A stretch of DNA of 28,730 bases from assembly GCA_003131365.1 (NCBI GenBank), contig PKVB01000188.1, forward strand, positions 11,422 through 40,151, read 5' to 3'. Shown here one piece after another: positions 1 to 7,647 of the stretch. How positions within the stretch are numbered: position 1 is the first letter of the stretch; every line of letters begins with the position of its first letter. Origin of the DNA: Gemmatimonadota bacterium (GTDB lineage: Bacteria; Gemmatimonadota; Gemmatimonadetes; Gemmatimonadales; Gemmatimonadaceae). The notes below the pieces were generated by a model. That model was not told the origin of the DNA and did not search any database. It saw only the letters and a list, made by a program, of their open reading frames with translations. The position numbers and the translations under genes were made by a program.

Positions 1-2
1 AC

Positions 3-758
3 GAGCACGGGCACGAATGGTTTCCAATGATTGTCGGGTCAAACGAGCGCCGCTACGCCTGGATGGACGAAGGATTCAACACGTATCTCAACGCATTCGC
101 CGCAGAGGCACGCTATCCAGGGCAGAGCGCGTACCCCGGGTACCTGCGAAACTGGGCCGACGCCGTAACGCAGAGAACTCAATCCCCACTGATGACCGCA
201 CCCGACAACATCGACCCTTCAGCACTCGGAGCGATCGGTTATCGCAAACCGGCTGTGGTCATGTTGACCCTGCGCAATCACGTGGTCGGGCCCGAAATGT
301 TCGATACGGCATTCCGCGAGTATATCCGGGCCTGGGCGTTCAAGCATCCCACTCCTGGAGACTTCTTTCGCAGCATAGAGAATTCCACGGGAGACGATCT
401 CTCCTGGTTCTGGCACAGCTTCTTCTACACGACGGATGTCCTCGATATCGGCATCGACGGCGTGTCCACGCGAACATCGGAGGGACAGACATTCGCTACG
501 ATAGCACTGCACCGATTCACATCAGTTCCATTTCCGGTGCGACTGCGCGTCGCCTATGCCGACGGAACGACGCAGGACTTCTCACTGCCTGTGAATATCT
601 GGGCACGGAGCAATCGCTTCGATGCGGTGATCCCGGTGCGTGGAAGTGTCGTCGGGGTGCGGCTCTGGCCCGATCCGTCGGTTCCCGACTGGAATCCCTC
701 AAACGATACGTGGGGCAAACCACCAAACGCGAACCCGCCCGGGCCCGTTACGAGATAG
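3..758 (+). CDS. M1 family metallopeptidase, C-terminal part (5' truncated)
   Basis: The gene enters from the left edge. The first readable residues are EHGHEWFPM, so with the cut-off codon (ending in 'ac', compatible with His) the zinc motif HExxH is restored. About 20 residues later comes WMDEGF, whose Glu is the third zinc ligand of gluzincin peptidases. This spacing and the WMDEGFNTY context are typical of M1 aminopeptidase-like proteins. After the catalytic helices follow the family's helical segment (FDTAFREYIRAWAFKHPTPGDFF) and a beta-rich end. The family removes N-terminal residues from peptides; secreted or periplasmic forms are common, but the signal region lies outside the window. 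An in-frame ATG at 27 is internal and should not be taken as the start. The stop is 74 bases before the desaturase gene, with no clear terminator between them. Confidence 0.85.
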   Translation, partial: EHGHEWFPMIVGSNERRYAWMDEGFNTYLNAFAAEARYPGQSAYPGYLRNWADAVTQRTQSPLMTAPDNIDPSALGAIGYRKPAVVMLTLRNHVVGPEMFDTAFREYIRAWAFKHPTPGDFFRSIENSTGDDLSWFWHSFFYTTDVLDIGIDGVSTRTSEGQTFATIALHRFTSVPFPVRLRVAYADGTTQDFSLPVNIWARSNRFDAVIPVRGSVVGVRLWPDPSVPDWNPSNDTWGKPPNANPPGPVTR

Positions 759-832
759 CGCTGTGGTCGTTTGGATTGTGGGTGCTGTCCGGGTAGATTG
801 CAGGTGTAAGCCTTAGATAAACGGAGTAACTA

Positions 833-1582
833 ATGCCGGATTTTGGAAGTTGGGCTACGGCGTGGTGGAAGCCGATTTTGTTCGTGATTGTAGCGGGACA
901 TCTCACCAATGTGTCCGTCACCCTGTTCCTGCACCGCGCCCAGACCCACCGCGGCGTCAAGCTGCACTATCTCGCCGAGCTGCCGATGAGAATCTGGCTG
1001 TGGCTTTCGACCGCAATCGTCACCAAGGAATGGGTTGCTTGTCATCGCAAGCATCACGCGTTTGCCGATCGCGAGGGTGATCCGCATAGTCCGCTGATGG
1101 AAGGACTTCGGAACATCGTTCTGAAGGGTGCCTTCTACTATAGAAAGGCTGTTCGCCAGCCAGGCGTGCTCGACAAGTATGGAAAAGGGACGCCAAATGA
1201 TTGGCTCGAGCGCCATCTCCTGTCGCCGCTGAACTGGGTTGGCATCCTCGTAATGCTCGTGGTTGACGTTTATCTGTTCGGATTCTTCGTCGGACCGCTC
1301 GTCTGGGGCGTACAGATGATCTGGATCCCGTTCTGGGCTGCCGGAATCATCAACGGCGTCGGCCACGCGGTCGGCTATCGGAACTTCAACGTCAAAGACG
1401 AGAGTCGGAACATCTCACCCATCGCGATCTGGCTGGGCGGCGAGGAGCTGCACAACAATCACCACGCCGATCCCCACTCTCCCAAGTTCAAGACGAAGTG
1501 GTATGAGCTCGACATCGGCTGGGTCTACCTCCGGCTTCTCTCGATTTTCGGCCTAGCTGAAATCTCGTACTCACGCAGGTAG
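833..1582 (+). CDS. Membrane fatty acid (acyl-CoA) desaturase
   Basis: A 249-residue integral-membrane desaturase of the di-iron, histidine-box class, which introduces a cis double bond into membrane fatty acyl chains. The three histidine clusters are visible: H34-R-A-Q-T-H39, H71-R-K-H-H75 and H207-N-N-H-H211, with an extra ligand-like H178 in NGVGHAVGYRNF. Hydrophobic stretches at about 11-33, 50-65 and 133-172 flank the boxes. At under 260 residues it is a compact member without a cytochrome b5 domain, as in many bacterial DesA/DesC-like enzymes. The ATG is preceded by GGAG at a good distance. The stop is 8 bases before the yggX-like gene, which suggests co-transcription. Substrate and position of desaturation cannot be told from sequence. 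Confidence 0.9.
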   Translation: MPDFGSWATAWWKPILFVIVAGHLTNVSVTLFLHRAQTHRGVKLHYLAELPMRIWLWLSTAIVTKEWVACHRKHHAFADREGDPHSPLMEGLRNIVLKGAFYYRKAVRQPGVLDKYGKGTPNDWLERHLLSPLNWVGILVMLVVDVYLFGFFVGPLVWGVQMIWIPFWAAGIINGVGHAVGYRNFNVKDESRNISPIAIWLGGEELHNNHHADPHSPKFKTKWYELDIGWVYLRLLSIFGLAEISYSRR

Positions 1583-1590
1583 CTTCGAGC

Positions 1591-1872
1591 GTGCCTGAGA
1601 CAGTAACCTGCGCGCGTTGCGGAGAAACGCGCGCAGGATTCGTGAAGCCGCCCTTTCCCGGTCCGATCGGGGCCCGCGTCGTCGAGGGAATCTGCACGCC
1701 GTGCTGGGCGGACTGGCTCAAACAGCAGACGATGCTGATCAATCACTATGGGCTCAACGTGATGGATCCGCAGGCACGGGCGTTCCTCACGAAGAACATG
1801 ACCGCGTTCTTCTTCAAGACCGGCGACTCGGCCGAGATCGATACCAGCAAAAAGGGCACGATAAACCATTGA
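1591..1872 (+). CDS. yggX: YggX-like Fe(2+)-trafficking / oxidative-damage protection protein with two CxxC motifs
   Basis: A 93-residue protein starting with GTG. From residue 20 on it follows the YggX family closely: PPFPGPIGARV (family PPYPGELGKRI), then WLKQQTMLIN, then the LN..DP.AR.FL...M..F.F pattern. YggX proteins are small, cytosolic, and protect iron-sulfur clusters from oxidative damage; a direct role in iron handling has been proposed. Unlike the proteobacterial proteins, which carry a single cysteine near residue 7, this one has four: C7, C10, C35 and C38, arranged as two CxxC pairs that could bind a metal. It lies 8 bases after the desaturase, a di-iron enzyme, and its TGA overlaps the ATG of the next gene. 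The identification is firm; the metal site is inference. Confidence 0.85.
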   Translation: MPETVTCARCGETRAGFVKPPFPGPIGARVVEGICTPCWADWLKQQTMLINHYGLNVMDPQARAFLTKNMTAFFFKTGDSAEIDTSKKGTINH

Positions 1873-3662
1873 TGACGCACAAGTCGATGGTATTGCCTGT
1901 CTTAGCGCTCGTTGGCTTGGCGGCGAGCTGCACAACGATGGGCACCAACGCAGGCGGCTCCGGAAAAACGCAGGCTACTTCGGCGCGCTGGACCGACTCG
2001 GTTCTTTCCTCGATGTCCTTGCGCGAGAAAGCCGCACAAATCGTGTGGCCGAGCCTGTTCGGCGACTACGTATCCGGCGATTCGCCACAATGGCGGCGAC
2101 TGTCGCAATACATCCAGCAGGACAAAGTCGGAGGCTTCACAATCTCCGTCGGATCCCCCATCGAAGTCGCGGCGAAGCTGAACGCGCTGCAATCGATGAG
2201 CAAGATTCCCCTTCTGTTCGGGGCGGATCTCGAGGCCGGCGCCGGATTTCGCGCGCGCGGCGGGTACTTCGTTCCCAACGCCATCGATCTGGGAGGGGCG
2301 ATCGTATTCCCGCCGGAGATGGCAATCGGCGCAACGCGAGACACCACGCTCGCTTATGAACAGGGACGTCTAACAGCACTCGAAGGGCGTGCGCTCGGAA
2401 TTCACATCGCGTATGCGCCGGTGCTCGACGTCAACAACAATCCCGACAATCCGGTCATCAATACGCGCTCCTATGGCGAGGACCCTCAGCTCGCAGCGCG
2501 GATGGGTGTCGCTTTCATTCATGGCCTGCAGGATCACGGCATGATCGCGACAGGGAAGCACTTCCCCGGTCATGGCGACACTGGCGTCAATTCACACCTG
2601 GCGCTGCCAGTGGTGACGGTGAGCAGAAGCCGGCTCGATACGGTGGAGCTCGTGCCGTTCCGGGCAGCGATCAATGGTGGCGTGGGCGCGATCATGTCGT
2701 TTCATGGAGCGATGCCCGCGCTCGATCCCTCCGGTGTGCCTGGGACGCTCTCGTCCAAGGTTTTGACCGGTCTCCTTCGTGGCGAGATGGGATTTCGCGG
2801 GATTATCATCTCCGACGCGATGGACATGCGCGGAGTTCTGGATCAGTTCGGCGCGGCAGAGGCAGCGAAGCGGGCGGTCGCGGCGGGAATCGATGTTCTC
2901 ATTCAACCGCTCGACGTGACGCAGACGATTGATGCGGTTGTCGCGGGCGTGAAGGAAGGGCGGTACACGGAAGCGCGTCTCGATTCGTCCGTGCGCAGGG
3001 TGCTCGAGACAAAGCGCAAACTGGGACTCGCGCAGAGCAAGCTGGTCGACCTGAGCGCGTTACGCTTTCTTGTTGGGGACAGCTCCAACGTCCAGATCGC
3101 TCGGCGGGTTGCCGAGAAGTCGATCACGCTCGTCAAAGACTCGCTCGGGCAGGTTCCCATCACCATGGCCAGCGCGCGAGTGCTCTCGATCACCGTTGCG
3201 CGGCGAGCGGATCTTCCGGCTGGGAACGCATTTAATGCGGAGCTGCGGACAGGCCTGCCAAATCTGCGGACCGAATTTGTGGCGACCGAGGACGCTACTC
3301 TCAACTATCCGCGATTGATCGCGGCGGCCGACTCCTCTGACGTAACGATCGTCAGCTCCTACGTTGGGCAGAGCTGGGATGCGCTTACAGCAAGCGCGCC
3401 GCAGGCGTTCACGGATTTCGTTCAGACCCTCGTTCAGCGGGGGCGAAAACCGATCGTGGTCGCATTTGGGAATCCTTACATGTTGCAGCAGCTGCCGTGG
3501 GTAAGCGCCTATCTAGTTGCGTGGGGTGGATTTCCGGTTTCGCAGACCGCGGCAGCGCGAGCATTGCTTGGAACTTCGGCGATCTCCGGTCACTTGCCGA
3601 TCAGCATACCGCCATACGTGAGCCGCGGCAGAGGCGAGGAGAGAGCGGTGCGAGCCCCCTGA
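1872..3662 (+). CDS. Glycoside hydrolase family 3 lipoprotein (NagZ-like beta-N-acetylhexosaminidase type)
   Basis: A 596-residue protein. I chose the ATG overlapping the yggX stop (TGATG) because it gives a clean lipoprotein signal: a hydrophobic core and then LAAS-C20. Residues about 40-390 form the GH3 catalytic barrel, with the NagZ-type motif KHFPGHG at 229-235 and the nucleophile region ISDAMDM (D315 the likely nucleophile). Residues about 405-583 match the GH3 C-terminal alpha/beta sandwich. NagZ-type enzymes split N-acetylglucosaminyl linkages in peptidoglycan fragments; a lipid-anchored form would act in the periplasm. The motif normally continues xxxxD(S/T)H, where Asp and His form the acid/base dyad; here it reads DTGV-N240-S-H242, so the dyad Asp is an Asn. 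Substrate and activity are therefore uncertain, although the family is clear. Confidence 0.88.
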   Translation: MTHKSMVLPVLALVGLAASCTTMGTNAGGSGKTQATSARWTDSVLSSMSLREKAAQIVWPSLFGDYVSGDSPQWRRLSQYIQQDKVGGFTISVGSPIEVAAKLNALQSMSKIPLLFGADLEAGAGFRARGGYFVPNAIDLGGAIVFPPEMAIGATRDTTLAYEQGRLTALEGRALGIHIAYAPVLDVNNNPDNPVINTRSYGEDPQLAARMGVAFIHGLQDHGMIATGKHFPGHGDTGVNSHLALPVVTVSRSRLDTVELVPFRAAINGGVGAIMSFHGAMPALDPSGVPGTLSSKVLTGLLRGEMGFRGIIISDAMDMRGVLDQFGAAEAAKRAVAAGIDVLIQPLDVTQTIDAVVAGVKEGRYTEARLDSSVRRVLETKRKLGLAQSKLVDLSALRFLVGDSSNVQIARRVAEKSITLVKDSLGQVPITMASARVLSITVARRADLPAGNAFNAELRTGLPNLRTEFVATEDATLNYPRLIAAADSSDVTIVSSYVGQSWDALTASAPQAFTDFVQTLVQRGRKPIVVAFGNPYMLQQLPWVSAYLVAWGGFPVSQTAAARALLGTSAISGHLPISIPPYVSRGRGEERAVRAP

Positions 3663-3726
3663 GCCGATTCGCTCCCAAGGCAAATCGTTGACGCGCCAAA
3701 AAAGAAAAAACTTTCGCAATTTCCTG

Positions 3727-3756
3727 TTGACGATTTGATTGAAGCATTGTTATATC
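3727..3756 (+). promoter_or_regulatory. Candidate sigma70-type promoter upstream of the NrtR-like gene
   Basis: TTGACG at 3727-3732, an 18-base gap and TATATC at 3751-3756 preceded by TG-T (extended -10). This lies in the only AT-rich part of the 205-base gap after the GH3 gene. It would give a leader of about 105 bases containing the palindrome. A second -35-like TTGACT lies at 3830-3835, but its -10 partner is poor. Confidence 0.35.
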
Positions 3757-3835
3757 ACTAGTTGCCCGCCTCCAGACGATCGCCGCTGAGCGCCGACGTC
3801 ATTCCAACGAAAATACATCTTGCGCGGCCTTGACT

Positions 3836-3856
3836 TTAGTCACACAAAGTGACTAA
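3836..3856 (+). promoter_or_regulatory. Perfect 8+8 bp palindrome, candidate operator of the NrtR-like regulator
   Basis: Arms TTAGTCAC (3836-3843) and GTGACTAA (3849-3856) are exact reverse complements around a 5-base spacer, 21 bp in all. The site ends 11 bases before the ATG of the NUDIX-winged-helix gene, where a bound dimer would block transcription or initiation. The 21-bp length and TTAGT ends resemble NrtR-type sites as I remember them. The palindrome is seen directly; autoregulation is inference. Confidence 0.6.
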
Positions 3857-3867
3857 TTCGCAGGACG

Positions 3868-4539
3868 ATGCGCGAACGCCCTTCCAGACTAGCCCTTTAT
3901 ACTGTTGATGCAGTTCTGGTGACGGCGATGGGAAGCGAGCTGGCGATCCTACTGGGGCGCAACTCGAGTGATCGGGAGCGATGGTCGCTCCCATGGCGAA
4001 TTCCTCAAACCGGCGAAACGCTCGACGCGGCCGCGGCCACAACCGCCAGAGATGCGCTGGGCGAGCTGCCCAGCTGGATGGAACAGATTGGCGCATTCGG
4101 CGACGGAAAGCGGCACCCGAGCGAAGCTGATGTGTCCGTCGCCTATGTTGGGCTCATTCCCCATCAGACGGCGTCACCCCGCGATGGCCACACATGGTTC
4201 CCGGTTGCGAATCCGCCACTGCTCGCTCCCAGGCAACGCGCGATGGTCGACGGCGCGACTAAGACCCTCCAAAGCAGCCTCGACCAAGCCCCGATTGCCT
4301 TCAGGCTTCTCCCGGCGACGTTTACGCTCAGCGAGCTGCAACAGATGTATGAGTTATTGCTGGGTAAACGCCTGCACAAAGCGAGTTTCAGGCGTGCCCT
4401 TCAGGCCGCCTGGCTCGTCGAACCTATGGACGAATGGCGTAGCGAGGGCAGGGGTAGACCGGCTCAACTCTTCCGGTATTTACCGAAGAAAAAGCGTAGG
4501 CCACACCGGGGTGTGAGGTTCGATTTCCTCTACCCCTGA
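3868..4539 (+). CDS. NUDIX-related winged-helix transcriptional regulator (NrtR-like)
   Basis: A 223-residue two-domain protein. Residues about 10-135 have the NUDIX fold (TVDAVLVT...LAILLGR...RWSLPWRIPQTGE...), but the Nudix box is degenerate: the usual REUXEE helix reads RDALGE and the upstream Glu is missing, so hydrolysis is not expected. Residues about 143-205 form the winged helix typical of the NrtR family (AFRLLPATFTLSELQQMYELLLG, then KASFRRAL, then GRGRPAQLFRY). Known NrtR proteins repress NAD salvage genes and release DNA on binding ADP-ribose; other members control sugar use. The neighbours give no NAD gene, so the regulon is unknown. An AGGA lies just before the ATG, and the C-terminal tail is basic (PKKKRRPHR). 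The palindrome upstream suggests self-control. Confidence 0.8.
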   Translation: MRERPSRLALYTVDAVLVTAMGSELAILLGRNSSDRERWSLPWRIPQTGETLDAAAATTARDALGELPSWMEQIGAFGDGKRHPSEADVSVAYVGLIPHQTASPRDGHTWFPVANPPLLAPRQRAMVDGATKTLQSSLDQAPIAFRLLPATFTLSELQQMYELLLGKRLHKASFRRALQAAWLVEPMDEWRSEGRGRPAQLFRYLPKKKRRPHRGVRFDFLYP

Positions 4540-4659
4540 GGCCCGTAACAGCTAGGTATCTACCCCCGGTTAGCCTCCGGAACCTCTTGCGGTAACGGTG
4601 TATTAGTTGCAATGTGTACCTAAGGCTAAAACACCCTGAACTGGGAGCCCGGTAGATAT

Positions 4660-4968
4660 ATGCTCGCTTATCTCGACAGTTTGTGCGCGGCACTGCTCGC
4701 ACGAGACAGCACAGAGATACAGCGTCTTCTTGCACTTCCGGCGGCGCGCGATCTTCCCCGTCGAGTGCGTGAGGAAGCCGTCGCGATATCTCGCGCCGGT
4801 AACCGCAGCTTCATGGCTCCGATTCACTCACTCCACTTCTATTACAAGCTCACTCACATGGTTGACGAGTCGAGCGATCCGATCTTCGGAGATGCTTCGA
4901 AACACGGAGAAGCCGAGGGCGGACAGATGGAGCTGCCACTCCGAAAAGTCGGAAACAGCGGCCGCTAA
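4660..4968 (+). CDS. Small hypothetical protein, family not recognised
   Basis: A 102-residue protein of unknown function. The first 50 residues look helical and charged (LCAALLARDSTEIQRLLAL, then LPRRVREEAVAISR); a middle part contains FMAPIHSLHFYYKLTHMV; the end is polar and probably disordered. There is no signal peptide, membrane segment or cysteine pair. A GGGAG lies 12 bases before the ATG, farther than ideal. It stands alone between the NrtR-like gene (120 bases upstream) and the convergent ligD, whose stop lies 22 bases away. The coding call rests on the open frame filling the gap; an unrelated function or a wrong start is possible. Confidence 0.55.
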   Translation: MLAYLDSLCAALLARDSTEIQRLLALPAARDLPRRVREEAVAISRAGNRSFMAPIHSLHFYYKLTHMVDESSDPIFGDASKHGEAEGGQMELPLRKVGNSGR

Positions 4969-4990
4969 TTAGCTCTACCGCTAAAACGCT

Positions 4991-7189
4991 CTAGACGAGC
5001 GCGCGAAGCGAGTTCTTTTTCCCCATCGCCTCGTTCCAGATATCGCCCACTTTTTCAAAGCGCTCGGCTGCATTGCCGAGATGGAAATCTCGCGGATCGA
5101 TGTCATCGGTCAGCTCGGCCCACTTAAGTGGGGTCGAGACTGTGGCTCCCGGCTTTGCCCGAACGCAATAGGCACCGGCGACTGTTTTCCCCTGGATGTT
5201 CTGCAGGTAGTCGACGTAGATCGTAGCGGCTCCCCGCGCTTTGACCAACCGCTCTGTCGTTGCCTCCCTGGGATGCGCATCCGCCACCTTCGTCGCAATC
5301 ACCCGAGCGACGAGAGTCGCCGTCTCGTTGGGTGTTTTGGGCGGGAGCGGTAGATAGATATGCAACCCGGTCGACCCGGACGTCTTGATTGCGGCGTGGA
5401 GCCCGAATCCATCAATCACCTCCTGGGTCCAGAGCGCGACCTGAACCACGCGGGTGAAATTCGCGCGCGTTCCCGGATCCAGATCAATGATGGTGTAGTC
5501 GGCGTGCTCCAACGACTGAACGCGCGAATGCCAGGGATCGATCGAGATCGCGCCGAGCTGGATCGTGTAAAGCAGCGTGAGCAGGTCTCCGCCGATGATC
5601 CGAGGCTGTTTCTCTTCGCCTTCGGTTTCTATTACCTCGACCCGGACCTCAGGCGGCGTAGTCTCTGAAGGTTTGTGCTGGTAGAAGCTCTCTCCGTCTA
5701 TTCCGTTGGGGAATCGCTTCAGTACGAGTGGGCGATCCTGAATCGTCGGGAGAATGAAGTCAGCGGTGCGAGTGTAGTACCGCATCACATCTCCCTTCGT
5801 GTACTTCTCCTTGGGGAAAAAGATCTTGTCGAGGTTGGAAACGTTCAGCGCTTTTCCGCCTCCGAGGTCGAGTATTCCGCCTCCGCCCGCCTCTTCAATG
5901 GCCGAGAGCTGCCCGATAATGCCGCTTTTATCCATTTGTTGGATCTGACTGACAGACGCGGCGCGACGTCTGTCTTTCGCGATCGAGGTCTTTGGAGAGC
6001 TTTTTGCCCGCGCGTTGACCCTCAGCCGGGCCGGGCGTTTCGCTATGGAGCCGCTTCGGATTTCCCTTCGCTGCACGCTGGGAGCCTCGATTTCCACGTC
6101 CTTAGCGTCCTTGTCGTCGCGGAGCCCAACGAAAATGGGCTGCCTCAGGCGGCGGTCGGCCGTCCATTCGCTGAACTTCACTTCAACCACGACTTCAGGC
6201 TTGACCCAATGCGCCTTCTCATTGGTTTTCGGGATCTCTTCAAATGGCGATGTTTTTCTTTCCAGCGGCTTGAGTCGCCTGGACATGTCGTTCAGCTCCT
6301 CGCGGGTGAAGCCTCCACCGGTGTGACCGACGTAGATGAAGCGGTCTCCGTAGAAGTAGCCGAGCAGCAACGCGCCAATATGCTCACGGCTGTTTCGCGG
6401 CTCGGTGTAGCCGCCGACCACAAACTCTTCCCGAAATTCGATCTTGAGCTTGAGCCATGATCGCGTTCGTCTGCCGGGTTCGTAGCGGGAATCCATGCGC
6501 TTGGCGATTAGACCTTCCCACCCCTGCCGACGGGCTTTCTCGAGCATCTTCTTTCCATCGCCCTCGGTGGATTCGGTTACGCGCAGGTGTGTCGATGTCC
6601 GCTTGCCAACCCGTTTCAGCAGCCGCGCGCGCCGTTCCGTCCACGGCTCCCCGATGAGACCATCATCGCCATCCATGAGGATGTCGAAAAGAATCAGCGC
6701 AGCGGGCGTGGCAACTGAGAGTCGCTGGATCATCTGCGGTTCCTTGACGTGCATGCGGCCCTGCAGCTCCTGGAACCTCGCCGGCTCTCCGTCGACCAGC
6801 GCAACGATCTCGCCGTCGAGGACGAGTGGGTGTTTTGTCTGCGATGCAAGCTTCTTCAGCGCTGCGACGACCTCGGGGAATTGCGCCGCTTTGTCCTTAC
6901 CGTTTCGGGTAACGAGCTTTACATCGGCTGGCGTCGCATAGGCGAGAACGCGGATTCCATCGTACTTGGGCTCGAACGTCCAACCCTTATCAGGAATCTC
7001 GGTGCCGATACTGGCGTACATCGGCTCGGGCGACTCGAGGGAAAGCTTTGACGCGGGTGACGCTGGTCCAATTTTCTTCGTGGCGGACGATCTCACTGTG
7101 TGCTTCTTCGGCTCGCGGTTGCTTCTCCAGACCTTGCTCTTGCCCGACGCGATCTCAGCCATAGTACGTCCGGATTCGACTGATGTCAT
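4991..7189 (-). CDS. ligD: ATP-dependent DNA ligase D, LIG-POL type without phosphoesterase domain
   Basis: A 732-residue non-homologous end-joining ligase. The ligase domain (about 55-375) shows motif I EPK75YDGIR with the adenylated Lys, motif III LILFDILMDG, motif IV EGLIAKR and motif V SWLKLK. After a basic linker rich in Lys, Arg and Ser, a primase-type polymerase domain fills about 447-715, starting VSNLDKIFFP, with the metal-binding pair D569 and D571 in IIDLDPG and the TSGSTGLHIYLPL strand. LigD joins broken ends together with Ku, filling gaps with the POL domain. The N-terminal phosphoesterase domain of many LigD proteins is absent, replaced by about 55 basic residues, and no ku gene lies in the window. 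An ATG at 7162 is an alternative start. The start lies 31 bases behind the cspA terminator. Confidence 0.93.
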   Translation of the reverse strand: MTSVESGRTMAEIASGKSKVWRSNREPKKHTVRSSATKKIGPASPASKLSLESPEPMYASIGTEIPDKGWTFEPKYDGIRVLAYATPADVKLVTRNGKDKAAQFPEVVAALKKLASQTKHPLVLDGEIVALVDGEPARFQELQGRMHVKEPQMIQRLSVATPAALILFDILMDGDDGLIGEPWTERRARLLKRVGKRTSTHLRVTESTEGDGKKMLEKARRQGWEGLIAKRMDSRYEPGRRTRSWLKLKIEFREEFVVGGYTEPRNSREHIGALLLGYFYGDRFIYVGHTGGGFTREELNDMSRRLKPLERKTSPFEEIPKTNEKAHWVKPEVVVEVKFSEWTADRRLRQPIFVGLRDDKDAKDVEIEAPSVQRREIRSGSIAKRPARLRVNARAKSSPKTSIAKDRRRAASVSQIQQMDKSGIIGQLSAIEEAGGGGILDLGGGKALNVSNLDKIFFPKEKYTKGDVMRYYTRTADFILPTIQDRPLVLKRFPNGIDGESFYQHKPSETTPPEVRVEVIETEGEEKQPRIIGGDLLTLLYTIQLGAISIDPWHSRVQSLEHADYTIIDLDPGTRANFTRVVQVALWTQEVIDGFGLHAAIKTSGSTGLHIYLPLPPKTPNETATLVARVIATKVADAHPREATTERLVKARGAATIYVDYLQNIQGKTVAGAYCVRAKPGATVSTPLKWAELTDDIDPRDFHLGNAAERFEKVGDIWNEAMGKKNSLRALV

Positions 7190-7220
7190 GTTCTTGGCGA
7201 CGACATCCTTAAGTCAGTGC

Positions 7221-7246
7221 AAAAAAAAGCCCCGCCGGGCGGGGCC
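7221..7246 (-). terminator. Intrinsic terminator of the cold-shock gene
   Basis: On the - strand GCCCCGC and its complement form a very GC-rich stem with a 3-base loop (within 7229-7246), followed by eight T. It lies 25 bases after the cspA stop and 31 bases before the ligD start on the same strand. Confidence 0.85.
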
Positions 7247-7271
7247 TTTCCTGGAATACAACCGAGGGCAG

Positions 7272-7481
7272 TCAGCTCGCCTTGGTGACGTCGGCGGCCT
7301 GAGGTCCCTTCTGACCCTGAACTACCTCGAACTCGACCTTATCGCCCTCAGCGAGAGATTTGAAACCGGATCCACTGATCGCGCTGAAATGGACAAAGAC
7401 GTCCGGGCCACCCTCGCGTGAAATGAAGCCAAATCCCTTGGCGTCGTTGAACCATTTGACCGTTCCAGTGATGCGTGCCAT
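7272..7481 (-). CDS. cspA: Cold-shock domain protein (CspA family)
   Basis: A 69-residue single cold-shock domain, the normal family length. The start is the ATG giving MARITGTVKWFNDAKGFGF; the frame stays open upstream but that part is not family sequence. An AGAGGA element lies at good distance before this ATG. Both RNA-binding motifs are present: KGFGFI (RNP1) and VFVHF (RNP2). CspA-family proteins bind single-stranded RNA and DNA and melt RNA structure at low temperature or act as general RNA chaperones. A 166-base leader region separates it from the upstream CxxC gene and could hold the long 5' UTR typical of csp genes, but no clear promoter was found there. Confidence 0.95.
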   Translation of the reverse strand: MARITGTVKWFNDAKGFGFISREGGPDVFVHFSAISGSGFKSLAEGDKVEFEVVQGQKGPQAADVTKAS

Positions 7482-7647
7482 TGAACTAATCCTCTCTCTC
7501 TCCCACGCAGGGCGAATCTGTGAAGCGTTTACCACAGGTTGGCGACCGTACAGAGCATGCGTCGCTTGGCCGGATGCTCGTCCGCGTGACGCATTATCCA
7601 TCCGGCATTCGCAGAGGAGGGCAAGTTTTGTGCAACAGGCCGTGTCA

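Noticed and set aside
1617..1871. Earlier start of the GH3 gene inside yggX
   Set aside because: The ATG at 1872 gives a clean lipoprotein signal and a TGATG overlap; the earlier part is an Arg-rich shadow of yggX.
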